From: an uncultured Lachnospiraceae bacterium
GTDB taxonomy: Bacteria; Bacillota; Clostridia; Lachnospirales; Lachnospiraceae
Length of the DNA stretch: 64,000 nucleotides
Reading direction: 5' to 3'
Assembly: GCA_902781455.1 (NCBI GenBank)
Contig: CACZJF010000010.1
Location: forward strand, 1 to 64,000
Under the pieces are notes generated by a model that saw only the letters and a program-made list of their open reading frames with translations, was not told where the DNA came from and did not search any database. This document shows positions 33,603 through 42,634 of the stretch, piece after piece. The position numbers and the translations under genes were made by a program. Each line of letters opens with the position of its first letter. The stretch's first letter is position 1.

Positions 33603-34229
33603 TTACTCCTCAGCCTCTTCCTTCTTTTCCTCTTCTTCATCCGGCGCGGCGGCAGGCTCCACACTCTTTGCGTAGCTGACACTCGGCGCTACGTGCGGTG
33701 AAAGCTCTCTGCGGTTCTTCGTCACAATATCATAGCAGCTCTGAATCGAGTTCATGAAATTGGAATACCTGGTGCCGGCTGTATCAAGCGTATGCGCCAT
33801 GATCTTCTCAAGATTGTCGAGCATCTCGTCCGTATAGGCGATGGCGCTCATACGGATGTTGTTCGAATCATTCGTCGCGTTGTCGACGATTTCCTGCGCC
33901 TGCTGGTTGGTCTGCTCGATCAGGCGGTTGGACTGCTCGAGCGCCTTCTGCATCACTTCGCTCTCACTGACGATACGGTCTGCCTTCGTCTGCGCGTCTG
34001 CAATAATCTGGTCTGCCTTCTGCTGCGCATCGGCAAGGATTGCGTCCTTATTGCTGATAATCTTCTGGTAACGCTTGATCTCGTCGGGGGTCTTCATGCG
34101 AAGCTCCCGAAGCATCTCCTCCAGCTCTTCCTTATTCACAACAATCTTTGTTGATGAAAGGGCCTGAAACTTGCAGCCGTCAATGTACTCCTCGATTTCT
34201 TCAATAATCTGTTCAATCCTGCTGGCCAT
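33603..34229 (-). CDS. Coiled-coil protein (DivIVA/V-ATPase-subunit-H-like)
   Basis: 208 residues, mostly one long charged coiled coil (about 20-140; Ala/Asp/Gln-rich heptads such as ADAQQKADQIIADAQTKADRIV), followed by a Pro/Ala linker and a very acidic C-terminal tail (EEEEKKEEAEE). Such proteins are common next to coaD in Lachnospiraceae, annotated as ATPase or DivIVA-like; function is unknown. ATG 34229 follows GGAGAG; an upstream in-frame start lacks conservation. Confidence 0.75.
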   Translation of the reverse strand: MASRIEQIIEEIEEYIDGCKFQALSSTKIVVNKEELEEMLRELRMKTPDEIKRYQKIISNKDAILADAQQKADQIIADAQTKADRIVSESEVMQKALEQSNRLIEQTNQQAQEIVDNATNDSNNIRMSAIAYTDEMLDNLEKIMAHTLDTAGTRYSNFMNSIQSCYDIVTKNRRELSPHVAPSVSYAKSVEPAAAPDEEEEKKEEAEE

Positions 34230-34310
34230 ACTGACTCTCCTTACTATGTACGCAGCGTCCCGCGCACACTCTCCCTCTTCACTATTGCTCCCCAAATACT
34301 GAACGACCGG

Positions 34311-34796
34311 TTACTTCTTCTTTGTCTTTTCGATTACGGCTTTGGCAACATATTCCGGAACGAACTTCGTGATATCTCCCCCATACGAAGCGACTTCCTT
34401 CACTGTTGTACTGCTCAGATACGCATACTCCAGATTCGTGGTCAGGAAGATCGTATCCACGCCTGGTGCCATAATCCGGTTTGTCTGCGCCATCTGCAGC
34501 TCGTAATCGAAATCTGTAATTGCCCGAAGGCCGCGGACGATAAATCCCGCACCCTGTTCTTTCGCGAAGTCGACCGAAAGACCGTGGAAGGATTCCACTC
34601 TGACATTCGGCAAATCCTTCATTGCAATCTCTATCATCTTAACACGTTCTTCCACAGAAAACAACGCAATTTTTGCACGATTCTCCAGCACGCCGACAAT
34701 CAGTTCGTCCACTGCCTGCGCTGCTCTGGTCATGATATCGATATGTCCGTATGTCACCGGATCAAAGCTTCCGGGGTATACCGCTCTTCTGATCAT
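34311..34796 (-). CDS. coaD: Pantetheine-phosphate adenylyltransferase
   Basis: 161 residues; penultimate step of coenzyme A synthesis. Nucleotidyltransferase motifs [13 protein letters not shown] and the late [16 protein letters not shown] are intact. Normal family length. Seventeen bases after rsmD, the very common rsmD-coaD pair. Confidence 0.97.
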   Translation of the reverse strand: MIRRAVYPGSFDPVTYGHIDIMTRAAQAVDELIVGVLENRAKIALFSVEERVKMIEIAMKDLPNVRVESFHGLSVDFAKEQGAGFIVRGLRAITDFDYELQMAQTNRIMAPGVDTIFLTTNLEYAYLSSTTVKEVASYGGDITKFVPEYVAKAVIEKTKKK

Positions 34797-34813
34797 CTCT
34801 TCTGTCCAACTCT

Positions 34814-35371
34814 TTATTCTGCCCCTGCTTTGACAAACACATGCCGGTTTGACCCGTAACACTTGTCCCGCAGGATTCTGTATCCAAGCTCTTCCAGGTA
34901 AGAAAATGCCGTATCCTTCGAAGCTTCGATAATAATCAATGTCTCCGCGCCGATCACACGGCTGCCTTTCATCGCTTCCAGAACCCGCTGCTCCAGACTG
35001 TGTCCGTAGGGGGGATCCATGAATACCACATCGAAAGGTTCGTCGGGCGTCATCGAAGATACCGCCCTCACCGCGTCCTGGCAGATCACTTCCGCGCGAT
35101 CTTCAAGATGTGTAAAGCGGAGATTCTCCCGGATGACCTTCAGCGCGGCATGATCCTTTTCTACAAAGACCGCCTTCCCGGCCCCTCTGCTGAGTGCCTC
35201 GATCCCGATGGCACCTGACCCTGCGAACAGATCCAGAAAACGGCATTCCGGTATCTCAGGCGCAATGATATTAAACAGTGTCTCCTTGACACGGTCCGTG
35301 GTCGGCCTGGTCCTGTCCGAGCCGACGGTCTTGAGCGGAAGGCTCTTGGCGCTGCCCGCGATCACCCTCAT
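34814..35371 (-). CDS. rsmD: 16S rRNA (guanine966-N2)-methyltransferase
   Basis: 185 residues. SAM-binding [16 protein letters not shown] and catalytic FMDPPYG are intact. ATG 35371 follows GGAGGAATGAC and lies one base after the mgsA stop codon, so the two are translationally coupled; the longer reading frame upstream is inside mgsA. Confidence 0.96.
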   Translation of the reverse strand: MRVIAGSAKSLPLKTVGSDRTRPTTDRVKETLFNIIAPEIPECRFLDLFAGSGAIGIEALSRGAGKAVFVEKDHAALKVIRENLRFTHLEDRAEVICQDAVRAVSSMTPDEPFDVVFMDPPYGHSLEQRVLEAMKGSRVIGAETLIIIEASKDTAFSYLEELGYRILRDKCYGSNRHVFVKAGAE

Positions 35372-35372
35372 G

Positions 35373-35777
35373 TCATTCCTCCGCCCGGACCGACATCCTC
35401 CAGTCCAGGTCACCGTTCTCCATTCCCAGAACCATGGCTTCCGCGGTGGCAATGTTGGTCGCGATCGGAATCGTGTAGCGGTCGCACTCTCTTGTGATTT
35501 CCACGATATCCGGCTCGTTCGGGCTGGTCATCATCGGATTGTAGAAGTAGATCACCAGATCCATATAGTTTCTCTGGATCATGTCGATGAACTGCTTCTC
35601 TCCGCCGACAGCCCCTGAAAGGAATTTATGCACCTTCAGATTCGTTGCCTGCTCGATTCTTCTGCCGGTCATCTCCGTTGCGTAAAGCGTATGCTTCGCA
35701 AGGATATACTTGTAAGCGACGCAGAAATTCTCAATCAAGTCTTTCCTGCTGCCTGCTGCGAGAAATCCTATATTCAT
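35373..35777 (-). CDS. mgsA: Methylglyoxal synthase
   Basis: 134 residues; turns dihydroxyacetone phosphate into methylglyoxal, a glycolytic overflow route that relieves sugar-phosphate stress. Phosphate-binding and catalytic segments: ATEMTGRRI, LSGAVGGEKQ(F/I)D and the YFYNPMMTSPNEPDI loop with catalytic Asp nearby. It lies between a PfkB-type kinase and rsmD, with gaps of 72 and 1 base. A link to fructose-phosphate flux is plausible. Confidence 0.95.
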   Translation of the reverse strand: MNIGFLAAGSRKDLIENFCVAYKYILAKHTLYATEMTGRRIEQATNLKVHKFLSGAVGGEKQFIDMIQRNYMDLVIYFYNPMMTSPNEPDIVEITRECDRYTIPIATNIATAEAMVLGMENGDLDWRMSVRAEE

Positions 35778-35849
35778 CTGCCTTCACCACCCTTCACAGC
35801 ATCAATCGCTGTTTCCTCACACCATTGGCGTGTACTGACGGTTTTTCTC

Positions 35850-36782
35850 TCAAATGTGATCTACGGATATCTCAAAACGCGAAGTCCGCATCATACGTTC
35901 CACCTGACGGGCATCCGGAATCACCAGGCTGAAGGAACTCGCCGCGCCTGCACACATTCCCTGTCTGAACGCAGTCTCATAGTTTCCGGATGATCTCAGA
36001 TAACCGGCGATGAACCCGGCAACCATGGAATCCCCGGCACCGACCGTGCTCACGACAACCCCTTTCAGCGCGTCTGAACTGTAGATGGTCCCATCTTCCG
36101 CCAGAAGCACGGCACCATCGCCGCCCATGCTCACGAGCACATTTCTGGCACCCATCTCCTGGAGCTTTCGCGCGTACGGCAGCGCGTCATCGCGCCCGTC
36201 GATCTTCACGCCGAAGATATCCCCCAGCTCATCCCTGTTCGGCTTGATCAGCCAGGGGTGATACTTGAGGGTCCCTGTCAGAAGCTGCTTCTCCGCGTCC
36301 ACCACAACATTCAGGTTTCTTCCCTTCAGAAACTGGAGAACCTGCTCATACATATCAGACGGAAGGATGTCCGGGATATGTCCGGCCAGAACCAGATAGT
36401 CTCCGTCGACCAGGCAGCGCAGCCGGGCATACAGAATCCCGATGTCTTCATTGGTAATCTGCGGTCCCTGTCCGTTGATCGCCGTCTCCGTGTCAGACAC
36501 GATCTTCATGTTGACACGGCTCATGCCCTGCTCCACATTGATGAAATTATTCTGGACGCCGATTCCGTGGAGCAGGCGCTTGATCTCCGCGCCCGTAAAG
36601 CCCGCCGTAAATCCCAGAGCGGTATTCTCGAAGCCGAAATTCTTCAGGGCAATGGAAACATTAACGCCTTTTCCGCCCGGGTATACATGCTCCGATGTGG
36701 TCCGGTTAATAATTCCTGTACGGAAACCGTCAACACTGACAACATAGTCAAGGGTTGGACTGAAAGTAACTGTGTAGATCAA
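35850..36782 (-). CDS. PfkB-family hexose-phosphate kinase (1-phosphofructokinase-like)
   Basis: 310 residues. Family motifs: N-terminal PGGKGVNVSIAL, KPNRDELGDIFG, and catalytic STVGAGDSMVAGFIAGY with Asp as base. The opening MIYTVTFSPTLDYVV is that of FruK/LacC enzymes, which phosphorylate fructose-1-phosphate or tagatose-6-phosphate. No fructose PTS or DeoR regulator is adjacent, so the substrate is not settled. Own promoter at 36870-36899. Confidence 0.88.
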   Translation of the reverse strand: MIYTVTFSPTLDYVVSVDGFRTGIINRTTSEHVYPGGKGVNVSIALKNFGFENTALGFTAGFTGAEIKRLLHGIGVQNNFINVEQGMSRVNMKIVSDTETAINGQGPQITNEDIGILYARLRCLVDGDYLVLAGHIPDILPSDMYEQVLQFLKGRNLNVVVDAEKQLLTGTLKYHPWLIKPNRDELGDIFGVKIDGRDDALPYARKLQEMGARNVLVSMGGDGAVLLAEDGTIYSSDALKGVVVSTVGAGDSMVAGFIAGYLRSSGNYETAFRQGMCAGAASSFSLVIPDARQVERMMRTSRFEISVDHI

Positions 36783-36869
36783 AACAGCCTCCTTTATCTG
36801 GTCAGGAAGGGACTGAATCAGTCAGGATCCGTCTCCTCCCGCGTTTTCCGCCGCTTCATCATTAATAAC

Positions 36870-36899
36870 ATTAAAAGGGAACAGTACACATGATGTCAA
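36870..36899 (-). promoter_or_regulatory. Promoter of the PfkB-mgsA-rsmD-coaD group
   Basis: TTGACA, 18-base spacer, TTTAAT on the minus strand, about 90 bases before the kinase ATG and overlapping the region just past the folA stop. Confidence 0.65.
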
Positions 36900-36910
36900 G
36901 ATAAATGGTT

Positions 36911-37405
36911 TTATACGGCAGTGTTTTGATAAGTGCAGAAATGATAAGTCAGATCAAAGAAGACCTGCTCATCGCTCTCCTCCACCAGTTTCCATGCAGG
37001 ATCCTCATCCAGATCAGGCAGAAATGCGTCCGCGTCATATACATGGTCGATCCGGGTGATCAGTGCCTTGTCACAGTACGGAAGAAGCAGACGGTAGATC
37101 TCGGCACCGCCGATGCAGAATACATCATCCGGATCGGTCCCTTCGATCAGCTTCAGCAGCTCTTCCACTCCGGAAGCCGTTTCAAACCCTTCGGCGGCAT
37201 AATCCGCCTGCCTGGTCAGAATGATATTGCGCCGGCCTGCCAAAGGTCTCTTTCCCGGAAGGCTCTCTTGTGTCTTCCTTCCCATGATCACTGTTTTTCC
37301 AGACGTCACAGTCTTAAAATTCTTCATATCGGCAGGAATCGATACGAGAAGTTTCCCGTCTTTCCCGATTCCCCATCTGGCATCCGCCGCCGCAATCAGC
37401 TGCAT
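36911..37405 (-). CDS. folA: Dihydrofolate reductase
   Basis: 164 residues; regenerates tetrahydrofolate after thymidylate synthesis. MQLIAAADARWGIGKDGKLL, GRKTQESLPGKRPLAGRRNII and the GGAEIYRLLLP segment are typical. It lies downstream of thyA with a 77-base gap, the common functional pair. Confidence 0.96.
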   Translation of the reverse strand: MQLIAAADARWGIGKDGKLLVSIPADMKNFKTVTSGKTVIMGRKTQESLPGKRPLAGRRNIILTRQADYAAEGFETASGVEELLKLIEGTDPDDVFCIGGAEIYRLLLPYCDKALITRIDHVYDADAFLPDLDEDPAWKLVEESDEQVFFDLTYHFCTYQNTAV

Positions 37406-37500
37406 ACATTTACCTCCTCTATCACTGCCGGTGTTTTCTTAGAATACTGCTGGCATTCTCTTACATTGCTGCCGATAGTCCCTCAGATTGCTACCGGTAT
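37406..37500 (-). repeat. Degenerate repeats of the thyA 3' end
   Basis: In the minus-strand reading, the last codons of thyA (CCGGTAGCAATCTGA) are followed by TCGGCAGCAATGTAA, then GCCAGCAGTATTCTAA, then CCGGCAGTGATAGAG, spaced about 22-25 bases. Three of the four end in a stop codon. It looks like an old tandem duplication of the gene end. Confidence 0.5.
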
Positions 37501-38388
37501 TCCACGAATCTGCTCATGCGTCTCATAATTCTCATAATGCAGGTTCTGCGTTGTGAAGGCATAGAAGTCGGTTACGTCCGGATCCAGCCAGACCTTCGGT
37601 GCCTTCAGAGGCTCCCTTGAGATCAGCTCCTTAATCAGCGAAATATGCCTGTCGTAGATATGCGCGTCCGCGATCATATGCACCAGCTCTCCAGGAACCA
37701 TGCCGCTCACCTGCGCCATCATCATGAGAAGGATCGCGTACTGTGCCACGTTCCAGTTGTTGGCTGTCAGCACATCGTTGGAGCGCTGGTTCAGCACTGC
37801 GTTCAGGACCAGGCATTCTCCATTCTCATCCGGCTCCGGCCTTGCGTCGAGCGCAGCCGGACTGTCGGGCTCGAAGCTGACCTTCTCCCTGGTAACATTG
37901 AACGTCACGCTGTACGCGCACGGGTACAGGTTCATTTCATGCAGATCCTGATGCACATACAGGTTCGTCATGATCCGGCGGCTGTAAGGATTGTTCTTCA
38001 GGTCATAGAGCACCCGGTCCACCTGGTCGAACATACCCTCCGCGTACCTGTGTTTTACCTGCATCTGATAGCCATACGCTTTCCCGATGCTTCCGTCCTC
38101 ATCGGCCCATTCATCCCAGATGTGCGAATTCAGGTCATGAATGTTATTCGACTTGCGCTGCCAGATCCAGAGGATCTCATCCATCGCGCTCTTCAGCGCG
38201 GTCTTGCGGAGCGTCAGCGCAGGAAATTCCTTTCTCAGGTCATACCGGTTGCAGACACCGAAGCGTTTGATGGTATAAGCGCTCGCTCCGTCCGGCCAGT
38301 GCGGCCTGACCTTCTGCCCCTGGGTGCTGGTCCCATGCTCCAGGATGTCCTTGCACATATCAATAAAGATTCTGTCCGCGCAGCTCAT
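37483..38388 (-). CDS. thyA: Thymidylate synthase
   Basis: 301 residues; methylates dUMP with methylene-tetrahydrofolate. Active-site Cys is in LYPCAYSVTF; NQRSNDVLTANNWNVAQYA and HIYDRH supply substrate contacts. A ~20-residue insertion (EPDSPAALDARPEPDENGE) lies before the NQRSND segment. ATG 38388 follows GGAGAG. The gene is 52 bases after the DHHW gene but functionally unrelated to it. Confidence 0.95.
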   Translation of the reverse strand: MSCADRIFIDMCKDILEHGTSTQGQKVRPHWPDGASAYTIKRFGVCNRYDLRKEFPALTLRKTALKSAMDEILWIWQRKSNNIHDLNSHIWDEWADEDGSIGKAYGYQMQVKHRYAEGMFDQVDRVLYDLKNNPYSRRIMTNLYVHQDLHEMNLYPCAYSVTFNVTREKVSFEPDSPAALDARPEPDENGECLVLNAVLNQRSNDVLTANNWNVAQYAILLMMMAQVSGMVPGELVHMIADAHIYDRHISLIKELISREPLKAPKVWLDPDVTDFYAFTTQNLHYENYETHEQIRGIPVAI

Positions 38389-38440
38389 AAGCTTCTCCTC
38401 TCCTCTATTTTGTGATCCGGCCTCAGTTGCCTGGCTTCCT

Positions 38441-39619
38441 TCAGACTGCCAGCCTTGCCAGCCCCGTCTCTTCGGCAAACCCGGACGCGTTAAACAAAAA
38501 CAGCACATCCGTGTAGGACTTCGACGCGATCAGGTCCTTTATGCTGGCGTTGTAATATCTTGGATCAACTAGGTCCACCTCATCAAACAGTCCGCAGGTA
38601 AACGGTGCGAAGCAATGTGCGTAAGAATCCTTGATGATCAGAAGCCTTCTTCCGGTATTGCCCTGCGGCATCTTCGTTTCAATCAGACCCTGGTTGCCGC
38701 CGTAGAAGTATGCGTACTTGTCCTTTGTTTCCAGGAAGGAATCCTGGTAGATCGAATTCCGGATATCATCGGAATGATTATACACCAGATAATAATCATA
38801 GGGCACTGCCGGATCCCACCTCTGGATGGAATCAGCCTTCCCTGCAATCCCAAGCTTTGACGAGACGGTTCCCTCGAAAGAATCGGTCACCGTCTGAACG
38901 GTAAACTGCCCGGCGTCCACCTCTCCCAGTCCCTTCTCGGCGGCCCAGGCAGAAAAGACGTCAAAGGCTGCCTCCGTCGTCCAGTGATGATCCGTCCTGT
39001 AGTACAGCTGTCTGGAGGGATCCTCCGAATGCGAGCGGCGCAGCACGTCCAGCGCGTCAAACCAGATGCCTTCCGGAAGCGCTGCCTTGATCTGATTCAG
39101 ATACACTTCTTCATCATAGGGATCCGCGAACGCAGGCAGCATCTCCGGCAGCATCTTCACTGCGTTCGGAACAACGATACAGCTCAGATGCTCCGGAGTG
39201 AAGCTCTCTTCAAGCGTCTGGAAAAACGCCGCGACCCGGCCGATGTTTGCCTTCGCCGTGTCTGTGTCAAAGACACCGGTATGCTTCTCGATCAGGTAAC
39301 TGTCCGAAGCAAAGTATATGTCACTGAGCTCCTGTTTCAACGCAGCACGCTCGATCCCTGTCCGCAGTGTAATCCAGCCATCCCGCAGGATAAACTGGTC
39401 TGAGAGATAGGTCTCGTACTCCTTCGCGAATTCTCCCGAGATCAGACTGTCCCATTCCAGCGCAGGGCGCTGGGTCAGGGAGCGGTTTTCCGCTTCGCTT
39501 CTCTCCTTTTGCGGACGAATGATATTCGCCACGGTGAATCCGAAGATCAGAAGCAGGAACACGGTATTCAGATAGACGCTGCCATGCCCTTTCGCAGCCC
39601 TGGGTTGCTCATTTCTCAT
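38441..39619 (-). CDS. DHHW-family cell-envelope protein
   Basis: 392 residues: N-terminal membrane helix (about 17-36), then an extracellular SGNH/AlgJ-like domain. The family name motif is DHHW in YYRTDHHWTTEA; a late IIKDSYAHCF segment matches the GDS-type serine block of AlgJ/AlgX proteins. With the MBOAT gene upstream it forms the usual pair that O-acetylates a polysaccharide: MBOAT moves the acyl group across the membrane and the DHHW protein is its outer partner. ATG 39619 after GGGAAG. Confidence 0.87.
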   Translation of the reverse strand: MRNEQPRAAKGHGSVYLNTVFLLLIFGFTVANIIRPQKERSEAENRSLTQRPALEWDSLISGEFAKEYETYLSDQFILRDGWITLRTGIERAALKQELSDIYFASDSYLIEKHTGVFDTDTAKANIGRVAAFFQTLEESFTPEHLSCIVVPNAVKMLPEMLPAFADPYDEEVYLNQIKAALPEGIWFDALDVLRRSHSEDPSRQLYYRTDHHWTTEAAFDVFSAWAAEKGLGEVDAGQFTVQTVTDSFEGTVSSKLGIAGKADSIQRWDPAVPYDYYLVYNHSDDIRNSIYQDSFLETKDKYAYFYGGNQGLIETKMPQGNTGRRLLIIKDSYAHCFAPFTCGLFDEVDLVDPRYYNASIKDLIASKSYTDVLFLFNASGFAEETGLARLAV

Positions 39620-39695
39620 AAACACTTCCCGATTATCCTTTCAGGAACGGATTGCTTCCCGGCGTTGTATTCCCGGATCAGAATGTTCTCTTTGA

Positions 39696-41114
39696 TCAGA
39701 ACCTGAAGTACAGGAACGGATTGTAGGAAGCACTGACCAGATACGCGATGCTGGCCACAAAGATAACGACCACAAATGCGCCGCGCAGAATCACCTGCAT
39801 CACGGAGGTTTCTCCAAACCGCGCGGACAGTCTCTTCGCAAGATGCAGCGGCAGCGCGGTGCTTCCTATGATCAGCACCGCCAGCATAATCGCATTGGAA
39901 TAGAGCTGGTAGACCGATCCTTGGTCCAGAAAACTGCCGCCTGTGCCGAACAGCGCACCGAAATATCCCATGCCGCCGGAGATCTCATTGAATGAGAAGA
40001 TGAACCAGCCGATCATGACCACAATCATGCAGTAAACATGCTGCAGAACACCCGGAAGCTTCTCCAGCCAGTGACCGAAAACCAGCTTCTCCAGAAGCAG
40101 AATCACGCCATAATACAGACCCCAGATCATGAAGTTCCAGTCCGCCCCGTGCCAGATTCCGGTCAGAAGCCAGACCGCCATGGTGCTGCGGATCAGACCG
40201 GCCGTTCCCTTTCTGCTTCCGCCAAGCGGAATGTACACATATTCCCGGAACCAGGTTCCGAGCGAAATATGCCATCTTCTCCAGAACTCAGAAGCGCTTT
40301 TTGATTCATACGGATGCTCGAAGTTCTCGAGGAACCGGAATCCGAACATATGCCCGAGCCCGATTGCCATGTCGGAGTATCCGGAAAAATCAAAGTAGAT
40401 CTGGAAGGTATAGGCAGCAATGCCGATCCATGCCGTCAGAACCGGAAGGCTTCCTGTATCCATCACCCGGATCTGGTCCCACAGAAGTCCGGCGTTATTC
40501 GCAAGGAGAACCTTCTTGCCCAGGCCGGTGATAAACCGCATCACGCCCAGCGCGAACTCATCGGAGGATTCCTTTCTGTACCGCAGCTGTTTGTCGATCG
40601 TCTTGTACTGTACGATCGGTCCCGCGATCAGCTGCGGGAACATGGTCACATAGGCACCGTAGGAAATGATATTCTTCTGCACGCACGCATTGGACCGGTA
40701 CACATCGATGATGTAGGAAATCGTCTGGAATGTATAAAAGCTGATGCCGATCGGAAGCGCAAGCGACAGCATCGGGATATCGCTGTGCGCCAGCTCATTG
40801 ACCGTGCGGAGGACAAAATCCGCATACTTGAAAAAGCCAAGCAGCGACAGTCCTGCAGCGACCGAAAGCACCAGGCTGATCTTTGCCGCTCTCCTGTTTC
40901 CTGCACGCAAAAAACGGTCGACCAGAAGACCTCCTGTCCAGGAGATCAGGATCGACACGATCATGAGAATCACATATACCGGTTCGCCCCAGGCATAGAA
41001 CACGAGGCTGACAAGAAGCAGCACCAGATTGCGCAGACGCGGCGGCACCGCGAAATAGAGAATCAGCACCAGCGGGAGGAACCGGAACAGAAACAGCAGA
41101 CTGCTGAATACCAT
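39696..41114 (-). CDS. MBOAT O-acyltransferase (AlgI/DltB-like)
   Basis: Polytopic membrane protein of 472 residues, about eleven helices. Signature MVFSSLLFLFRFLPLVL at the start, YFDFSGYSDMAIGLG, FWRRWHISLGTWFREYVYIPLGG, and the catalytic His in TGIWHGADWNFMIWG. It transfers acetyl (or another acyl) groups to an extracytoplasmic polysaccharide. The next gene is its DHHW partner; the divergent neighbour is an SGNH hydrolase. Not a dlt operon, since no dltA/C/D are present. Confidence 0.93.
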   Translation of the reverse strand: MVFSSLLFLFRFLPLVLILYFAVPPRLRNLVLLLVSLVFYAWGEPVYVILMIVSILISWTGGLLVDRFLRAGNRRAAKISLVLSVAAGLSLLGFFKYADFVLRTVNELAHSDIPMLSLALPIGISFYTFQTISYIIDVYRSNACVQKNIISYGAYVTMFPQLIAGPIVQYKTIDKQLRYRKESSDEFALGVMRFITGLGKKVLLANNAGLLWDQIRVMDTGSLPVLTAWIGIAAYTFQIYFDFSGYSDMAIGLGHMFGFRFLENFEHPYESKSASEFWRRWHISLGTWFREYVYIPLGGSRKGTAGLIRSTMAVWLLTGIWHGADWNFMIWGLYYGVILLLEKLVFGHWLEKLPGVLQHVYCMIVVMIGWFIFSFNEISGGMGYFGALFGTGGSFLDQGSVYQLYSNAIMLAVLIIGSTALPLHLAKRLSARFGETSVMQVILRGAFVVVIFVASIAYLVSASYNPFLYFRF

Positions 41115-41137
41115 GTTTTGCTCACCCTAAAAATGCT

Positions 41138-41165
41138 TTACAATCAACTTCGTTATTATATAATA
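41138..41165 (+). promoter_or_regulatory. Promoter of the SGNH hydrolase gene
   Basis: TTTACA, 16-base spacer, TATAAT on the plus strand, with a leader of about 105 bases that contains an AAGGGC / GCCCTT stem near 41211-41238. Confidence 0.65.
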
Positions 41166-41184
41166 ATAAGGTATTGTGTTCAAC
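41156..41184 (-). promoter_or_regulatory. Promoter of the MBOAT-DHHW pair
   Basis: TTGAAC, 17-base spacer, TATAAT on the minus strand. Its -10 box overlaps the -10 of the divergent promoter by two bases within the palindrome TTATTATATAATAA. Confidence 0.7.
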
Positions 41185-41271
41185 TGTCACTTTGTGCCCG
41201 GACACAATAAACAAAGGGCTTCTTCCGGCATATCTGCCCTTCAGGAGGAGGCATTAAGGAGACTGATTTAC

Positions 41272-42507
41272 ATGGAAAAGACAGATTCCGGAAGGCCGGA
41301 TGAAGTGTTGGAAAATAAGACCCCTTCCAGGAAGAAGACAGCCTCAGGATCCGGGTCAAACAGCAGAAGCAGGAAAAAGCGAAGAGGCGGCAAGGCGGAT
41401 CCCGGCAGGTACCTGATTGCCCGTCTGCTTGGTCTTGTCTGTCTGGTACTTGTTGTATTTGAAGGAAATGTAATCTACAGACTGTTTTCCCACCGGGTCG
41501 GAACAAGCGTTGAGATTATGAATACCGCGAGCAATCCCCAGACAGAGGGACTGCTGACGGATTCTGCCGCGGCTGACACCGCGGTATCCACCCAGGAGGA
41601 TTCCCTGGCCGGCAGCGGCAGCTCTTCCGTTGTCGCGCTTGCAGGCGGCGATCTGGCGGAGGCGGATCAGGAGCCTGACATTCCTTCCGGCCTGTTCGAA
41701 GAACCATCCAATTCTGAATCGATCGACAGCCCGAAAGTCGTGAATCCGCGCAGCCCGTCAGTGGATGATTCCTACTTCAACAATGCGGTCTTCATCGGCG
41801 ATTCCCGCATGGAAGGCTTCCGGAATTCTTCCGGCATTACGCAGGGAACCTTCCTGACCGGTGTCGGTCTGGCGGTCAATGACATGGACAAACAGATTAT
41901 CTCCACGGCGGACGGGAATGTCTCCGTGTACCAGGGGCTCAGCGGACATCAGTATGACAAGATCTACCTGATGCTCGGTGCCAATGACCTTGGCTACTAT
42001 CCGTGGGATGATTTCCTTCCGGTCTTCCGGTCCGTGCTGCAGCAGTTCCATGAACTGCAGCCGAACGCGATCATCTACGTCTGTTCGGTCATCTATGTGG
42101 ACGAGACAAAGATCGCGCCGGGCTTTGAGTATGATAACAATGACAATGTCCGCACCATCAACGGCTATATCCTGGAAGCCTGCGAGGAACTGTGGTACGC
42201 CTGGTATCTGAACCTGAACGAGATCTTCTCCGACGGCTATGGTGAGCTGATCTCGGACGCTTCGTCCGACGGCATCCACCTCTATGCCAATTACCTGTCA
42301 ATGATGCTGGACTACCTGAAGGCGCACTACATCACCGAGGAAGAATTCGCCCAGGAGAAGGCAAACCATCCGGACGATATCTCGAATCTCGCGTCTGATG
42401 AGGCGTCAGACGCAGAAGAAGGCGGTGCGGGCGATGACAGCTTCATCGGCAGCGATGACAGTGGATCCGACAATGACGCCAGTGACGGAATCGTCAGCGC
42501 GAACTGA
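41272..42507 (+). CDS. Membrane-anchored SGNH/GDSL hydrolase
   Basis: 411 residues. A basic cytoplasmic head (RKKRRGGK), one membrane helix (about 48-66), a Ser/Asp-rich linker, then an SGNH esterase domain: block I FIGDSRMEGF, block III LMLGANDLG, and block V DGIHLYANY (Asp/His of the triad). It ends in an acidic low-complexity tail. ATG 41272 is chosen over an upstream in-frame start because AAGGAG lies 9 bases before it. Likely an O-acetyl esterase or transferase acting on the same envelope polysaccharide as the divergent MBOAT pair. Confidence 0.88.
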   Translation: MEKTDSGRPDEVLENKTPSRKKTASGSGSNSRSRKKRRGGKADPGRYLIARLLGLVCLVLVVFEGNVIYRLFSHRVGTSVEIMNTASNPQTEGLLTDSAAADTAVSTQEDSLAGSGSSSVVALAGGDLAEADQEPDIPSGLFEEPSNSESIDSPKVVNPRSPSVDDSYFNNAVFIGDSRMEGFRNSSGITQGTFLTGVGLAVNDMDKQIISTADGNVSVYQGLSGHQYDKIYLMLGANDLGYYPWDDFLPVFRSVLQQFHELQPNAIIYVCSVIYVDETKIAPGFEYDNNDNVRTINGYILEACEELWYAWYLNLNEIFSDGYGELISDASSDGIHLYANYLSMMLDYLKAHYITEEEFAQEKANHPDDISNLASDEASDAEEGGAGDDSFIGSDDSGSDNDASDGIVSAN

Positions 42508-42535
42508 GCATACGCACTTTATATCTGATCAGAAC

Positions 42536-42569
42536 ATGAAAAGGACCTGCGGCTGCAGGTCCTTTTCAT
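42536..42569. terminator. Bidirectional terminator between convergent genes
   Basis: Perfect 15-bp stem (ATGAAAAGGACCTGC and its complement) with the loop GGCT, between the SGNH gene (plus) and the DUF4358 gene (minus). The TTTT/AAAA inside the stem serve both directions. Confidence 0.85.
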
Positions 42570-42634
42570 ATTCAGCTGATCTGTTTTCAGCTGGTCATTT
42601 TGAGTTGATCCGCTCTTTACGAAAGCTTCGATTC

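Noticed and set aside
38389-38508. Longer thyA start
   Set aside because: The extension overlaps the DHHW gene's 3' end and has no conservation; ATG 38388 has a GGAGAG site.
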